From Brevibacterium sp. ZH18 (GTDB lineage: Bacteria > Actinomycetota > Actinomycetes > Actinomycetales > Brevibacteriaceae), in assembly GCF_022748595.1 (NCBI RefSeq), contig NZ_JALDSX010000017.1, positions 1 to 64,000 of the forward strand: DNA of 64,000 nucleotides, in the 5' to 3' direction. The stretch's first letter is position 1; every line of letters starts with the position of its first letter. This document shows positions 35,031 to 44,760 of this stretch, piece by piece. The notes beneath the pieces were generated by a model. It was not told the DNA's origin. It did not search any database and worked only from the letters and a program-made list of their open reading frames with translations. The position numbers and the translations under genes are program-made.

Positions 35031-35798
35031 ATGGCGGAAAAAAATTCGCGTGCCTCGCATTCGGAGGCCCATGAGGTCCACCAGGCCCTGTTCACGGCTC
35101 CGGGGTCTGCCGCGGTCACTCGACTCTCGGCCGTCGACACTGTCCGGGCTCGAGTTCTCCTATCCGTCGAGCACGCGCTGTTGGCGCCGGGCAGCAAGCT
35201 GCCTCGTACGGAACTCATCGCCGGGGGCCTGGAAGTCAGTCACATCACGGCTCGGCGCGCTTTGGAGAGTCTGGTTGACGACGGAGTGCTCGTGCGTCGT
35301 CGTGGTCGCGGCGGCGGGACCTTCGTTGCCGACGATCCGCCGACGCTCAACGACTCCTCGGTGACGGCCTACCGAGCCGATGAGCAGGCGATCCTGCGAC
35401 TCATCGATCAGCGCAGTCTCATGGAGAGTGCAATCGTCGTCGCAGCTGCCCAGAAGGCGACGGTTGCGCAGTGCGATGAGCTCGATGACCTCATCAGGCA
35501 GTCGCGAGATGCTGCTGACTGGCACGAGCACCACATCCCCGACACGCGTTTCCACCATCTGTGCGCCGAGATCAGCGAGTTGCCCGAAGTGCCGACGTAT
35601 CTGGCCAGCTATGAGGCTCTGACCAAGTACTTCGTTCCCTATCCACAGGATCAGCTCGAAGAGGGGCGCGACCACCATGCCCGTCTCGTTGCTGCGTTTC
35701 GCGCTCGGGACTCCCTTGCTGCAGCCGAGGTCACCCGGGTCCACGTCGATGCACTTCGCCGAGAGATGTTCATGGGCTTGGAGAGTCGAGGCGGATAA
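35031..35798 (+). CDS. GntR-family (FadR subfamily) regulator
   Basis: Regulator of 255 residues. The winged helix (LPRTELIAGGLEVSHITARRALESLVDDGVLVRRRGRGGG, read from about residue 62) is followed by an all-helical FCD ligand domain with metal-binding-type His in DTRFHHLCAE. It has an unusually long 40-residue polar N-terminus. It is divergent from the hydrolase and permease genes and next to a perfect palindrome, so it likely represses that pair and itself. The effector should be the transported compound. Confidence 0.92.
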   Translation: MAEKNSRASHSEAHEVHQALFTAPGSAAVTRLSAVDTVRARVLLSVEHALLAPGSKLPRTELIAGGLEVSHITARRALESLVDDGVLVRRRGRGGGTFVADDPPTLNDSSVTAYRADEQAILRLIDQRSLMESAIVVAAAQKATVAQCDELDDLIRQSRDAADWHEHHIPDTRFHHLCAEISELPEVPTYLASYEALTKYFVPYPQDQLEEGRDHHARLVAAFRARDSLAAAEVTRVHVDALRREMFMGLESRGG

Positions 35799-35864
35799 TC
35801 GCCGGTTGGGCGTGGATTCGAAGCATCGTCGCCTCCCGTGAGCGCCTCTGTCAGCAAGAGTGAC

Positions 35865-36329
35865 TCAGGAGTCGGTCGGCCCCGCGTCGTAGGTGAGCCA
35901 GTGAGTCTTTGTCGCGACTTTGTCGTAGAGAACCTGAGCTTGGGCGTTGTCGTCTGCGGTGATCCAGCGGACGACCGAGCGACCTTCTGCGCCGGCGATC
36001 TCCTGCAGTCGGGCGATGAGTGCTCGGCCGGCACCGGAGCCACGTGCCTCGGGATCGGTGAAGAGGTCATCGAGCCAGATGCCCGTGGTGCCGGTGGACG
36101 GACGGGAGAAGCGTCGGAAGTCGGCGATGGCGATGATGCGTCCGTCGGCCTCGGCGACCATGCTCTCGACTTCGTCGCCCGGATCGACGATCCAGCTCCA
36201 GACTCGGGAGACGATCTGCTCCGATTCCTCCAGATGATAGAACTCCCGATAGTCGCGGAAGAGTTCACGCCAACGCGCTTCGTCAGCATCAGCAACTGGT
36301 CGGACGGTCGGGGGAGGAGCTGAAGTCAT
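35865..36329 (-). CDS. GNAT acetyltransferase
   Basis: A 154-residue acetyltransferase. The acetyl-CoA-binding motif is LFTDPEARGSGAGRALIARLQEIA, i.e. the RxxGxG/A loop, followed by the ADDNAQAQVLYDKVA helix. AAGGACC precedes the ATG. It stands alone between the GntR gene and a terminator hairpin, and nothing identifies its substrate. Confidence 0.88.
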   Translation of the reverse strand: MTSAPPPTVRPVADADEARWRELFRDYREFYHLEESEQIVSRVWSWIVDPGDEVESMVAEADGRIIAIADFRRFSRPSTGTTGIWLDDLFTDPEARGSGAGRALIARLQEIAGAEGRSVVRWITADDNAQAQVLYDKVATKTHWLTYDAGPTDS

Positions 36330-36385
36330 CGCACAAGGTCCTTCTTCGAAGCGTGGTCAACTGACTCTCACGCTAGCACCATGTG

Positions 36386-36425
36386 AAAAGCCCCCGTCAG
36401 GATTCTCGATCCTGTCGGGGGCTTT
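36386..36425. terminator. Bidirectional terminator between tRNA-Leu and the GNAT gene
   Basis: AAAGCCCCCG and CGGGGGCTTT form the base of a long, nearly perfect stem, extended by TCAGGAT/ATCCTG, with A-rich and T-rich flanks on the two sides. It lies directly after the tRNA-Leu 3' end on the minus strand. Confidence 0.88.
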
Positions 36426-36434
36426 ATCAATGTG

Positions 36435-36516
<82 letters not shown>

Positions 36517-36568
36517 GCGACGCCCTCAAGATTAGCAGGGTGCGCGCCGGAAGCGGAAAGCGGAAGAC

Positions 36569-37042
36569 TCAGGCGGCGTCGATGCCCAATGCCTTGCGCA
36601 CGCGAGCCACATGACCGGTGGCCTTGACGTTGTACTGGGCAAGTTCGACCTTGCCCTCAGCATCGATGACGAGCGTCGAGCGGATGACGCCCTGGACGAC
36701 CTTGCCGTAGTTCTTCTTCTCGCCGAAGGCCCCCCACTCGGTCATCATGGTCTTGTCTTCATCGGAGAGCAGGTCGAAGTTCAGGCCCTCTTTGTCTGCG
36801 AACTTCTTGAGCTTCTCCGGCTTGTCGGGAGAGATGCCCAGCACCACGAGGCCTTCAGCCTTCAGCGCCGAGAGCGAGTCCCGGAAGTCGCAGGCCTCGG
36901 TCGTGCAACCTGGAGTCATAGCGGCGGGGTAGAAGTAGACGACGACCCTCTGGCCCTTGAATTCGCTGAGCGTGACGGACTTCCCATCCTGGTTGACCAG
37001 GGTGAAATCGGGTGCGGTGTCGCCGACTGACAGACGTGGCAT
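36569..37042 (-). CDS. bcp: Thioredoxin-dependent peroxiredoxin (BCP type)
   Basis: Reduces hydrogen peroxide and organic peroxides with thioredoxin as donor; cytosolic. 157 residues. The peroxidatic site is PAAMTPGCTTEACDFRD, with the second Cys five residues after the first, the standard atypical two-Cys BCP arrangement. AAGGAGAC precedes the ATG. It lies 86 bases beyond the end of the oxoproline operon on the same strand and could receive read-through, but its role is independent. Confidence 0.95.
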   Translation of the reverse strand: MPRLSVGDTAPDFTLVNQDGKSVTLSEFKGQRVVVYFYPAAMTPGCTTEACDFRDSLSALKAEGLVVLGISPDKPEKLKKFADKEGLNFDLLSDEDKTMMTEWGAFGEKKNYGKVVQGVIRSTLVIDAEGKVELAQYNVKATGHVARVRKALGIDAA

Positions 37043-37128
37043 TGTGTCTCCTTCTTCTCGTGCGGAACTTCTCAGAAGTTCTCAGTTCACAGCCCACTCT
37101 AGTCCGAGACCAGGACATGGAATTGGAC

Positions 37129-38895
37129 TCACTCGATGCGAGCAATGACCTCTCCGACAGCTACCGTGTCCCCGACGGCTGCCACGTGCTTCACCGTCCC
37201 CGAGGCAGACGCCGGCACCCGGGTCTCCATCTTCATCGCGGACAGAACAGCGACATCGTCACCTTCGGCCACCTCGGCGCCGTCTTCGACAAGATAATCG
37301 ACGAGGCTGCCGGGCACGGGCGCGGTCACGGCGCCTGCCGCTGGCGAAGAGCCCCCGACTGAGCCGGTTCCTGAATCGCCGGCGCTCGAATTTCCAGCAC
37401 CGGACTGACCGGACACCGACCCCAGGGCGGACAGCAGCTGTGCGGGCAGGCCGATGGTGCTCAGCTTCCCGTCGATCTCGATGCTCATCCGCTCAAGCTG
37501 AGTTTCGGTCAGCGGAGCCGGACGGCCCTGGGCTTCGAATCGGGGGAGGAGTTCAGCCTCGATCCACTGCGTGTGGATGCCCTCGACTCCGGTCGACCCG
37601 AGACCGGTGAACGCCTCGTCGGTCAGGATCGCCAGCGAACACGGCAGAACCGTCGCCGGGCCCTCGACACGCAGCTCCTTGGCCGCGCTCACCGTTCGCG
37701 CGATCGCCGACGCACGGTCAGGGCCGTGGACGATGAGTTTGGCGAAGAGTGAGTCGAAGGCCGGCTGCACGGTGTCACCGGCGCGGACTCCGGCATCCCA
37801 GCGCACCCCGGGCCCGCCGGGCACATCGAGGATGTCGATGCGGCCGGGCGTGGGCAGGAACCCGCGGCCGGGATCTTCGGCGTTGATGCGCAGCTCGATC
37901 GCATGTCCGACCGGTTCCGGCGTCGCCTCGAGGGAGAGCCCCTGACCGAAGGCGATGCGGAACTGTTCGGCCACGAGGTCGACACCTGAGGTCGCCTCGG
38001 TGACGGGATGTTCGACCTGAAGCCGGGTGTTGACCTCGAGGAACGTCATCGTGCCATCGGCGGCGAGCAGGAACTCCACGGTGCCGGCACCCCGGTAGGT
38101 CACCTCGGCGCAGATGGCCTCGGCAGAACGGTGGAGACGTGCACGCTGGTCATCCGAGAGCCCCGGAGCCGGAGCCTCCTCGATGAGCTTCTGGTTCCGC
38201 CGCTGCGCCGAGCAGTCCCGGTCGCCGACAGCCACAACGCGGCCCCGGCCGTCGCCGACGATCTGGACCTCGACGTGGCGGGGACGCTCGAGGAACTTCT
38301 CGACGAAGCATTCGGACCGGCCGAACGCCTCGGCAGCCTCACGGGTCGCCGAATCGAAGGCACCGGCCACCTCGGCGAGGTCGCGGACGATCTTCATGCC
38401 GCGCCCGCCGCCACCGTGGGCGGCCTTGATGATGATCGGCAGTCCGTGCTCGCCGGCGAAGTCCTCGACCTCGTTCGCGTCGGCAAGCGGACGGTCGATG
38501 CCCGGCGCCAGCGGGGCACCGACCTTCTGGGCCAGCTGGCGTGCGGTGACCTTGTCGCCGAGGGCCGTGATCGTGTCCGCGGTGGGGCCGATCCAGATCA
38601 GACCGGCGTCCTCGACGGCGGCAGCGAAGTCAGCGTTCTCCGACAGGAAACCGTAGCCGGGGTGAACGGCGTCGGCACCGGACTTCTTGGCTGCCGAGAT
38701 GATCGCCTCGATGTTGAGGTACGTGTCCGCGGCAGTGGTGCCCGGGAGCGAATACGCTTCGTCGGCGAGCTGCGTATGCAGGGCGTCGGCGTCCTGATCA
38801 GCGTAGACGGCCACCGAGGTGTGACCGTACTGGGCGCAGGCGCGGATGATGCGGACCGCGATTTCGCCGCGGTTGGCGATGAGGATTGTCGGCAT
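37129..38895 (-). CDS. Biotin carboxylase-BCCP fusion protein
   Basis: Two parts of a biotin-dependent carboxylase in one 588-residue chain. Biotin carboxylase (about 1-445) has ATP-grasp loop KAAHGGGGRGMKIV and the EVNTRLQVEHPVTE active-site segment. After an Ala/Gly/Ser linker, the biotin-carrier domain (about 515-588) carries the biotinylated lysine in LSAMKMETR. It starts 3 bases after the KipI-KipA gene and ends the operon. No ordinary acyl-CoA carboxyltransferase is near. KipI-KipA is homologous to the carboxyltransferase part of urea carboxylase, so the pair may work together. The acceptor is unknown. Confidence 0.92.
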   Translation of the reverse strand: MPTILIANRGEIAVRIIRACAQYGHTSVAVYADQDADALHTQLADEAYSLPGTTAADTYLNIEAIISAAKKSGADAVHPGYGFLSENADFAAAVEDAGLIWIGPTADTITALGDKVTARQLAQKVGAPLAPGIDRPLADANEVEDFAGEHGLPIIIKAAHGGGGRGMKIVRDLAEVAGAFDSATREAAEAFGRSECFVEKFLERPRHVEVQIVGDGRGRVVAVGDRDCSAQRRNQKLIEEAPAPGLSDDQRARLHRSAEAICAEVTYRGAGTVEFLLAADGTMTFLEVNTRLQVEHPVTEATSGVDLVAEQFRIAFGQGLSLEATPEPVGHAIELRINAEDPGRGFLPTPGRIDILDVPGGPGVRWDAGVRAGDTVQPAFDSLFAKLIVHGPDRASAIARTVSAAKELRVEGPATVLPCSLAILTDEAFTGLGSTGVEGIHTQWIEAELLPRFEAQGRPAPLTETQLERMSIEIDGKLSTIGLPAQLLSALGSVSGQSGAGNSSAGDSGTGSVGGSSPAAGAVTAPVPGSLVDYLVEDGAEVAEGDDVAVLSAMKMETRVPASASGTVKHVAAVGDTVAVGEVIARIE

Positions 38896-38898
38896 GGT

Positions 38899-40596
38899 TC
38901 AGCTTCCGTTCTCAGTGGAATGGGGAGTGTGGTCTGTGCTCGGCTCGCCGTCCGCGGTTGTGGTCTCGCCGTCCGTGGCTGGCTGTGCCGACCTGGTCGT
39001 GAACCGGACCTTCACTCCGGGCGCCAGCTGCGCGGCAAGGTCGACGTCGTCGACGCTGGCGATGATCGGATACCCGCCGGTCAGCGGATGGTCGGGCCCG
39101 AACAGGACGGGCTGTCCGTTCGGTGGCACCTGCAGGGCCCCGGTGACCGCACCCTCGCTGGGCAGTTCCCCCGTGCGGGCCCTCTCGAGTGGAACATCGC
39201 CTTCAAGACGCAGACCGACCCGGTCTGATTCGTGGGTGACGGTCCATTCCTGTCCCAGCAGCGTGTCGATGCCGGCGTCGGTGAACCAGTCCTGCCGTGG
39301 CCCCAGAGTCACCGTCATCGTCAGTGTCTTCCCAGGTCGGGGCAGGTCCCGACGGGCAGAGGTCGGCGAGGGATCCACGAGGTGGGGCGCCGAATTCGGA
39401 CCGTGGAGGGTCACGACGGTGCCCGTGTCCAGGGCGGCGGGTCCCAGACCGGCGAGCGTGTCCGCGGAAGAGCTGCCCAGTGCAGGCTCGGCGTCGACGC
39501 CGCCGCGGAAGGCCAGGTACCGGCGGACTCCCTCTTCTGCCTGCCCGAGGTCGAGTTCGTCTCCGTCCTCCAGGGCGAAGGCCTCGCCGAGGTGGGGATG
39601 GTGGACGGTGCCATCGGCGGCGGTCACGGTGATCGGTCCCGCCGCTCCCGTCACAGCGGCGACTCCGGTCCCGGTGATGGCTAGGAGCGCTCCGCCGCCG
39701 AAGCTCTCGAGGCCGGCCGCGAATTCGGCGTTGCCGACGACCCTGTTCGCCGTGGTCAATGCCCTTCGGTCGGCGGCGCCGGCGCTGGAGACGCCCATCG
39801 AGGCGAATCCGGGCCGGCCGAGATCCTGGACGAGCAGCTGCAGCCCGGGCCGGAGAACTTCGAAGGAATGTGCACTCGCCGAGGTGGTGGCTGAGCTCTC
39901 GGCCGCAGCCGACGACGCGTCACCGGCCGTACCGCGGTCGACGTCGACGAGCTCGCGTTGAGCTTCCTGGAACTTCACGAGCGTGCCGGGAACGAACAGG
40001 GCAGGCGGCTCCCGGTCGAGATCCCACAGGGTGGCATCGGTGCGGCCGATGAGCTGCCAGCCGCCGGGGGAGGAACGCGGGTAGACACCGGTGAATTCGC
40101 CGGCCAGGGCCACCGATCCCACCGGCACCCGTGTGCGCGGGGACGATCTGCGGGGAACGTCGAAGAGCGGATCGTCACCGGCCAGGTAGCCGAAGCCGGG
40201 GGCGAACCCGGCGAACGCGACCTGCCACGTCGCCTGCTGGTGGCGAGCGACCACCTCGGCGGGGGAGATCGAGAGCAGTTCGGCCACCTCGGCGAGGTCC
40301 TCACCGTCGTAGACGACGTCGATCGTGACCTCGCGGGCCGTGCCGGCATCGGATTCGGTGAGCGAGAGCCCGCGAATGGCCCCTTCGAGCGCCGTCGCCG
40401 TGGTGCGGCTCGGGTCGAAGTTGAGCAGCACAGTCCGCGCGGCCGGAATGAGCTCGACGACGCCGGACAGGGCGGCGGTCTCCAGGGCGTGGTGCAGGTG
40501 CATCGTCGCGGCCAGGTCAGCGCATTCGACGAGCAGGTGCCGGCGGGAGGCGGTGTGGAAGCTCAGGTCGGTCGGGGTCGGGGAGAGATCGGTCAT
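38899..40596 (-). CDS. KipI-KipA fusion (5-oxoprolinase subunits B and C)
   Basis: A 565-residue fusion of PxpB/KipI (about 1-220; [28 protein letters not shown]) and PxpC/KipA (about 250-545; [20 protein letters not shown] and [13 protein letters not shown]). With PxpA these subunits form the ATP-dependent 5-oxoprolinase that opens pyroglutamate to glutamate. The same two-domain unit is also the carboxyltransferase part of urea carboxylase. An Ala/Ser/Thr linker near residues 225-240 joins the halves. The ATG overlaps the preceding DUF1445 stop. Fusion is a known variant and keeps subunit ratio equal. Confidence 0.92.
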   Translation of the reverse strand: MTDLSPTPTDLSFHTASRRHLLVECADLAATMHLHHALETAALSGVVELIPAARTVLLNFDPSRTTATALEGAIRGLSLTESDAGTAREVTIDVVYDGEDLAEVAELLSISPAEVVARHQQATWQVAFAGFAPGFGYLAGDDPLFDVPRRSSPRTRVPVGSVALAGEFTGVYPRSSPGGWQLIGRTDATLWDLDREPPALFVPGTLVKFQEAQRELVDVDRGTAGDASSAAAESSATTSASAHSFEVLRPGLQLLVQDLGRPGFASMGVSSAGAADRRALTTANRVVGNAEFAAGLESFGGGALLAITGTGVAAVTGAAGPITVTAADGTVHHPHLGEAFALEDGDELDLGQAEEGVRRYLAFRGGVDAEPALGSSSADTLAGLGPAALDTGTVVTLHGPNSAPHLVDPSPTSARRDLPRPGKTLTMTVTLGPRQDWFTDAGIDTLLGQEWTVTHESDRVGLRLEGDVPLERARTGELPSEGAVTGALQVPPNGQPVLFGPDHPLTGGYPIIASVDDVDLAAQLAPGVKVRFTTRSAQPATDGETTTADGEPSTDHTPHSTENGS

Positions 40597-41381
40597 CGGC
40601 GGTAGGTGTCTTCCGGTTCGTCGGTGATGAACATGCGTCCGGGGGAGTGCGTGATCGCAAACGGCACGCCCGAGGCCTGGATCGCCGCCTGCGGGGTCAC
40701 CCCACAGGCCCAGAACACGGGGAGATCACCCTCGGTGATGTGCGGCGGATCCCCGAATTCGGGGGAGTCGAGGTCGAAGATGCCGATCTGTTCGGGGGCT
40801 CCGATGTGGACCGGGGCGCCGTGGACGGCGGGGAAGCGGTCGGTGATGCGTACCGCCTCGGCGACCTGGGTTGCTGGGATCGGGCGCATGGATACGACCA
40901 CGTCTCCGCTGATCCGACCGGCGCGAGTGCAGGCGGTCGAGGTGCGATACATCGGCACGTTGCGCCCGGCCTCCTGGTGGCGGATCGGGATGCCTGCCTC
41001 AACGAGGCCTGATTCGAAGGTGAAGCTGCACCCGATGAGGAAGGACACGAGATCGGGGTGGCGTTCCCAGGCCTCTGTGGCGTCGGTGATCTCGGTGCTC
41101 AGCGCTCCGTTCTCCCAGACCCGGTAGCCGGGGATGTCGGTGCGGATGTCGCTGCCGGGTGCCAGCGCGGATTCGACCTGCCCTGCTTCGAGCACGTCGA
41201 TGACCGGGCACGGCTTCGGATTGCGCTGGGTGAAGAGGAGGACGTCGAAGGCCCAGTCGGCGGGCACTGAGATGAGGTTGGCCTGGACCAAACCCGGTGC
41301 CATCCCCGAGGTGGGCCCGGCGAATCCCGCTCGAATGCGCGCACGGGCTTCCGCGCCGGCGGCCGAACGGTCGGGCCTCAT
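40593..41381 (-). CDS. DUF1445 / YcsI-like putative hydro-lyase
   Basis: A 262-residue member of the D-glutamate cyclase/YcsI family, which in many genomes accompanies oxoprolinase genes. Visible are the family segments [37 protein letters not shown], and a C-terminal [12 protein letters not shown] with a conserved Cys. Its ATG overlaps the pxpA stop (ATGA) and its stop overlaps the KipI-KipA start. Some relatives interconvert D-glutamate and 5-oxoproline, which would feed this operon; that activity is inferred here. Confidence 0.88.
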   Translation of the reverse strand: MRPDRSAAGAEARARIRAGFAGPTSGMAPGLVQANLISVPADWAFDVLLFTQRNPKPCPVIDVLEAGQVESALAPGSDIRTDIPGYRVWENGALSTEITDATEAWERHPDLVSFLIGCSFTFESGLVEAGIPIRHQEAGRNVPMYRTSTACTRAGRISGDVVVSMRPIPATQVAEAVRITDRFPAVHGAPVHIGAPEQIGIFDLDSPEFGDPPHITEGDLPVFWACGVTPQAAIQASGVPFAITHSPGRMFITDEPEDTYRR

Positions 41382-42154
41382 TTCCCAGCGCCGGCGAACG
41401 GTGCGATCGTGACACCTTCGGATTCCAGGAGTTCGCGCGCGGCGCGGGCCATGTCGATCGAGCCCTGGCTGTCGCCGTGGAAGCAGATCGACTGGGCGTC
41501 GACATCGACGAGGCTGCCGTCGATGGCCTCGACCTGACCGGTCTGGACCAGGCGCAGAACGCGCCCGGCGACGGCCTGCGGATCGTGGAGGACCGCATTG
41601 GGTTCGGTGCGCGAGACCAGCGAGCCGTCGGGGTTGTACGAACGATCGGCGAAGGCCTCTGCTGCGACGCTCAGCCCTGCCTCGGCGGCGACGCGGTTCG
41701 CCACACTGCCGGCCAGGCCGAGGAAGACGAGGCTGGGATCGATGGCCTTGACTGCGGCTACGACGACCTTGGCCTGCGCTTCGTCATGGACGATCGCGTT
41801 GTAGAGGCCGCCGTGGGGTTTGACGTAGGCGACAGATCCGCCGACGGCCGTGGTCAGCCCCAGCAGTGCGCCGATCTGGTACTCCACCTGCGCCTGCAGG
41901 GTGGCTGCGGGCACGTCGAGGGCACGCCGGCCGAAGCCCTCGTAGTCGTCGTAACCGGGATGAGCGCCGATGATGACGTTGTTCTTCGTGGCCGCCTCGG
42001 CGGTGGTTCGTATGCCTTCGGGGTTGCCTGCGTGGAAGCCGCACGAGACGTTCGCGCTGGACACCAGGCCCAGCATTGCCGCGTCGTCGCTGACGATGCG
42101 GTCGGGTACGTTCTCCCCGAGATCCGAGTTGAGGTCGATGGTGGTGTGTGTCAT
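41378..42154 (-). CDS. pxpA: 5-oxoprolinase subunit A (LamB/YcsF family)
   Basis: Subunit of ATP-dependent 5-oxoprolinase. The N-terminus reads [10 protein letters not shown] and is followed by [13 protein letters not shown] and [15 protein letters not shown], the family's His/Asp-rich site. About 258 residues. Two ATGs are possible: GGAGG touches the first (42160) but is 6 bases from the second (42154), so I use the second. An in-frame opening back to 43543 is just the shadow of the transporter gene. Confidence 0.93.
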   Translation of the reverse strand: MTHTTIDLNSDLGENVPDRIVSDDAAMLGLVSSANVSCGFHAGNPEGIRTTAEAATKNNVIIGAHPGYDDYEGFGRRALDVPAATLQAQVEYQIGALLGLTTAVGGSVAYVKPHGGLYNAIVHDEAQAKVVVAAVKAIDPSLVFLGLAGSVANRVAAEAGLSVAAEAFADRSYNPDGSLVSRTEPNAVLHDPQAVAGRVLRLVQTGQVEAIDGSLVDVDAQSICFHGDSQGSIDMARAARELLESEGVTIAPFAGAGK

Positions 42155-42156
42155 TG

Positions 42157-43437
42157 TCATCCTCCGATTCCGATCATGGCGAAGATCGGGCCGATCGATT
42201 GGGTTGCGGTGTACCAGGTGACCAGTGTTGCTGCGGTGCCGATGATGAGCAACCACTTGGGGTAGGAGTCCGTGCGCAGCAGGCGGGGCCTGAACCAGCC
42301 GATGTACATGAAGATTGTGAGACCGATCGGCAGGATCAGACCGTTGAAGCCGCCGACGAACACGAGAAGAGTTGCGGGCGCGGTGCCCAGGCTCAGGTAG
42401 ACGATCAGGGACACGACGATGAAGATCACGGTTGCGATCTGGAGCGGCCAGCCCTTCTTGAGTCGGGTGGAGAAGGCCGACAGGAATGTCGCCGAGGTAT
42501 AGGCTGCCCCGATCACCGAGCTCAGAGCCGCTGCCCAGAAGATGGCACCGAAGATGCGCATTCCGGCATCGCCGAGGACGGCTGCGAATGCTTGACCAGC
42601 GGGGTTGGCCGCCTGGCCGTCGAGGTCGAGGGCGACCCCTGAGGCGACGACCCCGAGGATGGCCAGGAACAGGACGTAGCGCATGACGCCGGTGACGAGG
42701 ATGCCCGAGAGCGCCGAGCGCATCACGGATGGTGCGTTCTCCGGTCCGGTCTTGCCCGAGTCGAGGTAGCGGTGAGCGCCGGAATACGTGATGTAGCCGC
42801 CGACGGATCCGCCGACGATGGTGGTGATGGTCGCGAAGTTGATCGTGTCGGGCAGGAAGCTCTGTCGGATCGCCTCGCCCACGGGCGGGTGGGAGACGAT
42901 GGCGACGATGCAGGTGAGGATGATCATTCCGACGCCGAGGACCATGACGACGATGTCGACGACCTTGCCTGCGCGTTTGAAGAGGAAGATGCCGATCGCG
43001 AGGACGCCGGTGAGGAGTCCGCCGAGCTTCGGGTCGATCCCGAGCAGCGCGTTGAGGCCGAGCCCGCCGCCGGCGATGTTGCCGATGTTGAAGGCCAGTC
43101 CGCCGATGACGATGAGGATCGAGAGGAGGATGCCTGAGCCGGGGACGGCCGAGGACGCGAGCTCCGCGGCACGTTTGCCCGAGGAGGTGACCATGCGCCA
43201 GATATTGAGCTGGATGGCGATGTCGATGAGGATCGAGACGAAGATCGCGAAGGCGAAGGCCGCACCCAGCTGCGCGGTGAACGTTGCGGTCTGGGTGATG
43301 AAGCCGGGGCCGATCGCCGAGGTGGCCATGAGGAAGATGGCCCCGAGGATAGCGCTGCGGCTGACCTTGACCGAGGATTTCTTCGTCTGGTCGTCGGGTG
43401 CCTGGTCGTGCGGTGCCTGTTCTTGTGGCTGTGACAT
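42157..43437 (-). CDS. NRAMP-like transporter lacking metal-site motif (YcsG-like)
   Basis: Eleven- or twelve-helix protein of 426 residues related to NRAMP. Helix 1 reads [17 protein letters not shown]: the GPGF part is kept, but the DPGN metal-binding motif that should follow is replaced, so manganese/iron transport is unlikely. In B. subtilis the same protein (YcsG) sits beside ycsF, ycsI and kipIA. It is probably the importer for 5-oxoproline or a related compound. TTGGAG lies upstream of the ATG. First gene of the operon. Confidence 0.85.
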   Translation of the reverse strand: MSQPQEQAPHDQAPDDQTKKSSVKVSRSAILGAIFLMATSAIGPGFITQTATFTAQLGAAFAFAIFVSILIDIAIQLNIWRMVTSSGKRAAELASSAVPGSGILLSILIVIGGLAFNIGNIAGGGLGLNALLGIDPKLGGLLTGVLAIGIFLFKRAGKVVDIVVMVLGVGMIILTCIVAIVSHPPVGEAIRQSFLPDTINFATITTIVGGSVGGYITYSGAHRYLDSGKTGPENAPSVMRSALSGILVTGVMRYVLFLAILGVVASGVALDLDGQAANPAGQAFAAVLGDAGMRIFGAIFWAAALSSVIGAAYTSATFLSAFSTRLKKGWPLQIATVIFIVVSLIVYLSLGTAPATLLVFVGGFNGLILPIGLTIFMYIGWFRPRLLRTDSYPKWLLIIGTAATLVTWYTATQSIGPIFAMIGIGG

Positions 43438-43589
43438 GGGGTCTCCAAGATGCCTGGACTCTGGTGTGCTTCCCGTGGCGATTCGGAGCCGACTCCTGTG
43501 TCCGGATCGAATCGCAAATGTGAAGTGGTAGACAATTTAGCATGGATTGTTCAACAAGAATAGACGTGCGTCACACTTTGATCGAAGAA

Positions 43590-43599
43590 TTGTCGACAT
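43590..43599. promoter_or_regulatory. Candidate FadR/GntR-type operator
   Basis: TTGTCGACAT, with the perfect inner palindrome TGTCGACA, resembles the TnGTnnACnA core of FadR-subfamily sites. It lies between the oxoproline operon and the divergent GntR gene, about 40 bases upstream of the latter. Short, so of modest weight. Confidence 0.35.
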
Positions 43600-43628
43600 C
43601 AACTCACCATTTTTGTCGTCTGAGTCAC

Positions 43629-43634
43629 TACGAT
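43629..43634 (+). promoter_or_regulatory. Predicted -10 box of leaderless GntR gene
   Basis: TACGAT lies six bases before GTG 43641; the intervening bases happen to read GGAGGC but are too close to serve as a ribosome binding site. Same layout as seven other genes. Confidence 0.45.
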
Positions 43635-43640
43635 GGAGGC

Positions 43641-44279
43641 GTGGCTTACGAATCATCCCTGGTCAATCAGCTCACCGATCGCCTCATTGCCGGTGAGCTG
43701 CGTCCTGGCGCCCGCTTGTCGGAGACGGCGCTGGCGAAGGAATTCGACGTCTCCCGCAATACTCTGCGCGAAGCATTCAGGGTGCTGGGGGAGCAGGGGC
43801 TGGTCAATCACATCCCGCATCGCGGTGTCTCCGTGGCGTCGCCGAGCACGGCCGACGTCATCGACATCTATCGGGTCAGACGCCATGTCGAATGCTCGGT
43901 GCTCGAGAACGCCCCGAAGAATCATCCTCATGCCGATCGCATGCGCGAAGCCGTCGAGGTGGCTGAGACGGCTGCGGCCGCCGAGGACTGGCTGCTGGTG
44001 GGCACGGCGAACATGACTTTCCACAATGCGCTGGTCTCGCTCTCTGACAGTGCGCGACTGATGCGAACATTCGAGAACGTCCTCGCTGAGCTGCGACTGG
44101 CCTTCCTCAAGGTCGAGTTCCTCGATTTCCTCCATGCGCCATTCGTTGTACGCAATCAGGAGGTGCTCGACGCCTACCTGAGTGGGAGTTCGCGGGCGGC
44201 GGCGGAGATGCTCGGGACCTACCTCGGCGATTCAGAGCGCCAGGTCCTCGGCGCCTATGCCCGCGCCGGCAAGGACTGA
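43641..44279 (+). CDS. GntR-family regulator of the oxoproline operon
   Basis: A 212-residue FadR-type regulator. DNA-binding half: LIAGELRPGARLSETALAKE, then VSRNTLREAFRVLGEQGLV and the HRGVSVAS wing. A helical FCD domain follows. The upstream in-frame stretch (43542-43640) does not look like protein; GTG 43641 is preferred. Being divergent from the transporter-pxpA-kipIA operon it takes the place held in B. subtilis by the unrelated KipR (IclR family). Likely a repressor relieved by oxoproline or glutamate-derived ligand. Confidence 0.9.
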   Translation: MAYESSLVNQLTDRLIAGELRPGARLSETALAKEFDVSRNTLREAFRVLGEQGLVNHIPHRGVSVASPSTADVIDIYRVRRHVECSVLENAPKNHPHADRMREAVEVAETAAAAEDWLLVGTANMTFHNALVSLSDSARLMRTFENVLAELRLAFLKVEFLDFLHAPFVVRNQEVLDAYLSGSSRAAAEMLGTYLGDSERQVLGAYARAGKD

Positions 44280-44495
44280 GATTACGCAGGCAGATACTGG
44301 GCGCACGAGTGCATAGGGCCCGCCTCGCGCGAATTCACAGGGGTTCTCGCGTAGAGGAAGGCCCGGTCAGCGTACAGGTCTGACTGCTAGACTGGGACGT
44401 ACGTGTTTGTGCAGATTGCATAGGCCCATGTTGGCCAGAGGCTTTCATGCCTACAGGTGAGGCGGGCAGAGTCCTGGCTCACGAGGAGCATCAGC

Positions 44496-44711
44496 ATGAA
44501 GTATGCACCGTATCTCTGTCCCGATTGCTACGCCCGACTCATCGACACTGCCACCGAAGCCGATTCCGGCGCAGGTGCAGTCATCACAGCCCCTCTGCTT
44601 GAATGCGAAGAAGGGTGCGGAGTCTCCGACCGAGCGCTCAAACCCTACAGGACCCGAATGAATGGCCGCCGTCGTCCGGCGACACGAGTGGGCGCGCGCC
44701 GCCCCAGCTGA
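44496..44711 (+). CDS. Small CxxC-containing protein of unknown function
   Basis: A 71-residue frame from an ATG with GAGGAG 9-10 bases upstream. Two cysteine sets, CPDC (residues 8-11) and CEEGC (about 45-49), could bind one zinc. The C-terminus is Arg-rich (RTRMNGRRRP), suggesting nucleic-acid contact. Codon use looks like that of neighbouring genes. A TAGACT box near 44391 would give about 95 bases of untranslated leader. I recognise no family; existence is probable rather than sure. Confidence 0.55.
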   Translation: MKYAPYLCPDCYARLIDTATEADSGAGAVITAPLLECEEGCGVSDRALKPYRTRMNGRRRPATRVGARRPS

Positions 44712-44760
44712 GATCGTTGGTCTGCGAAACAGCTCGGCTGACACACTGTTTGCAGAAACG

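Noticed and set aside
38899-40596. Allophanate hydrolase/urea amidolyase annotation for the KipI-KipA gene
   Set aside because: There is no amidase (Ser-cisSer-Lys) domain. The protein is the KipI/KipA unit only, and its neighbours are oxoproline genes.
41378-43543. A 721-codon frame running from pxpA through the transporter gene
   Set aside because: Only its last 258 codons match a protein family. The rest is a His/Arg/Pro-rich frame antiparallel in character to the NRAMP-like gene, which has its own clear coding signal.
44391-44495. Possible riboswitch or structured leader before the small CxxC gene
   Set aside because: Only short 5-6-base complementary segments are visible, with no match to a riboswitch core I know.
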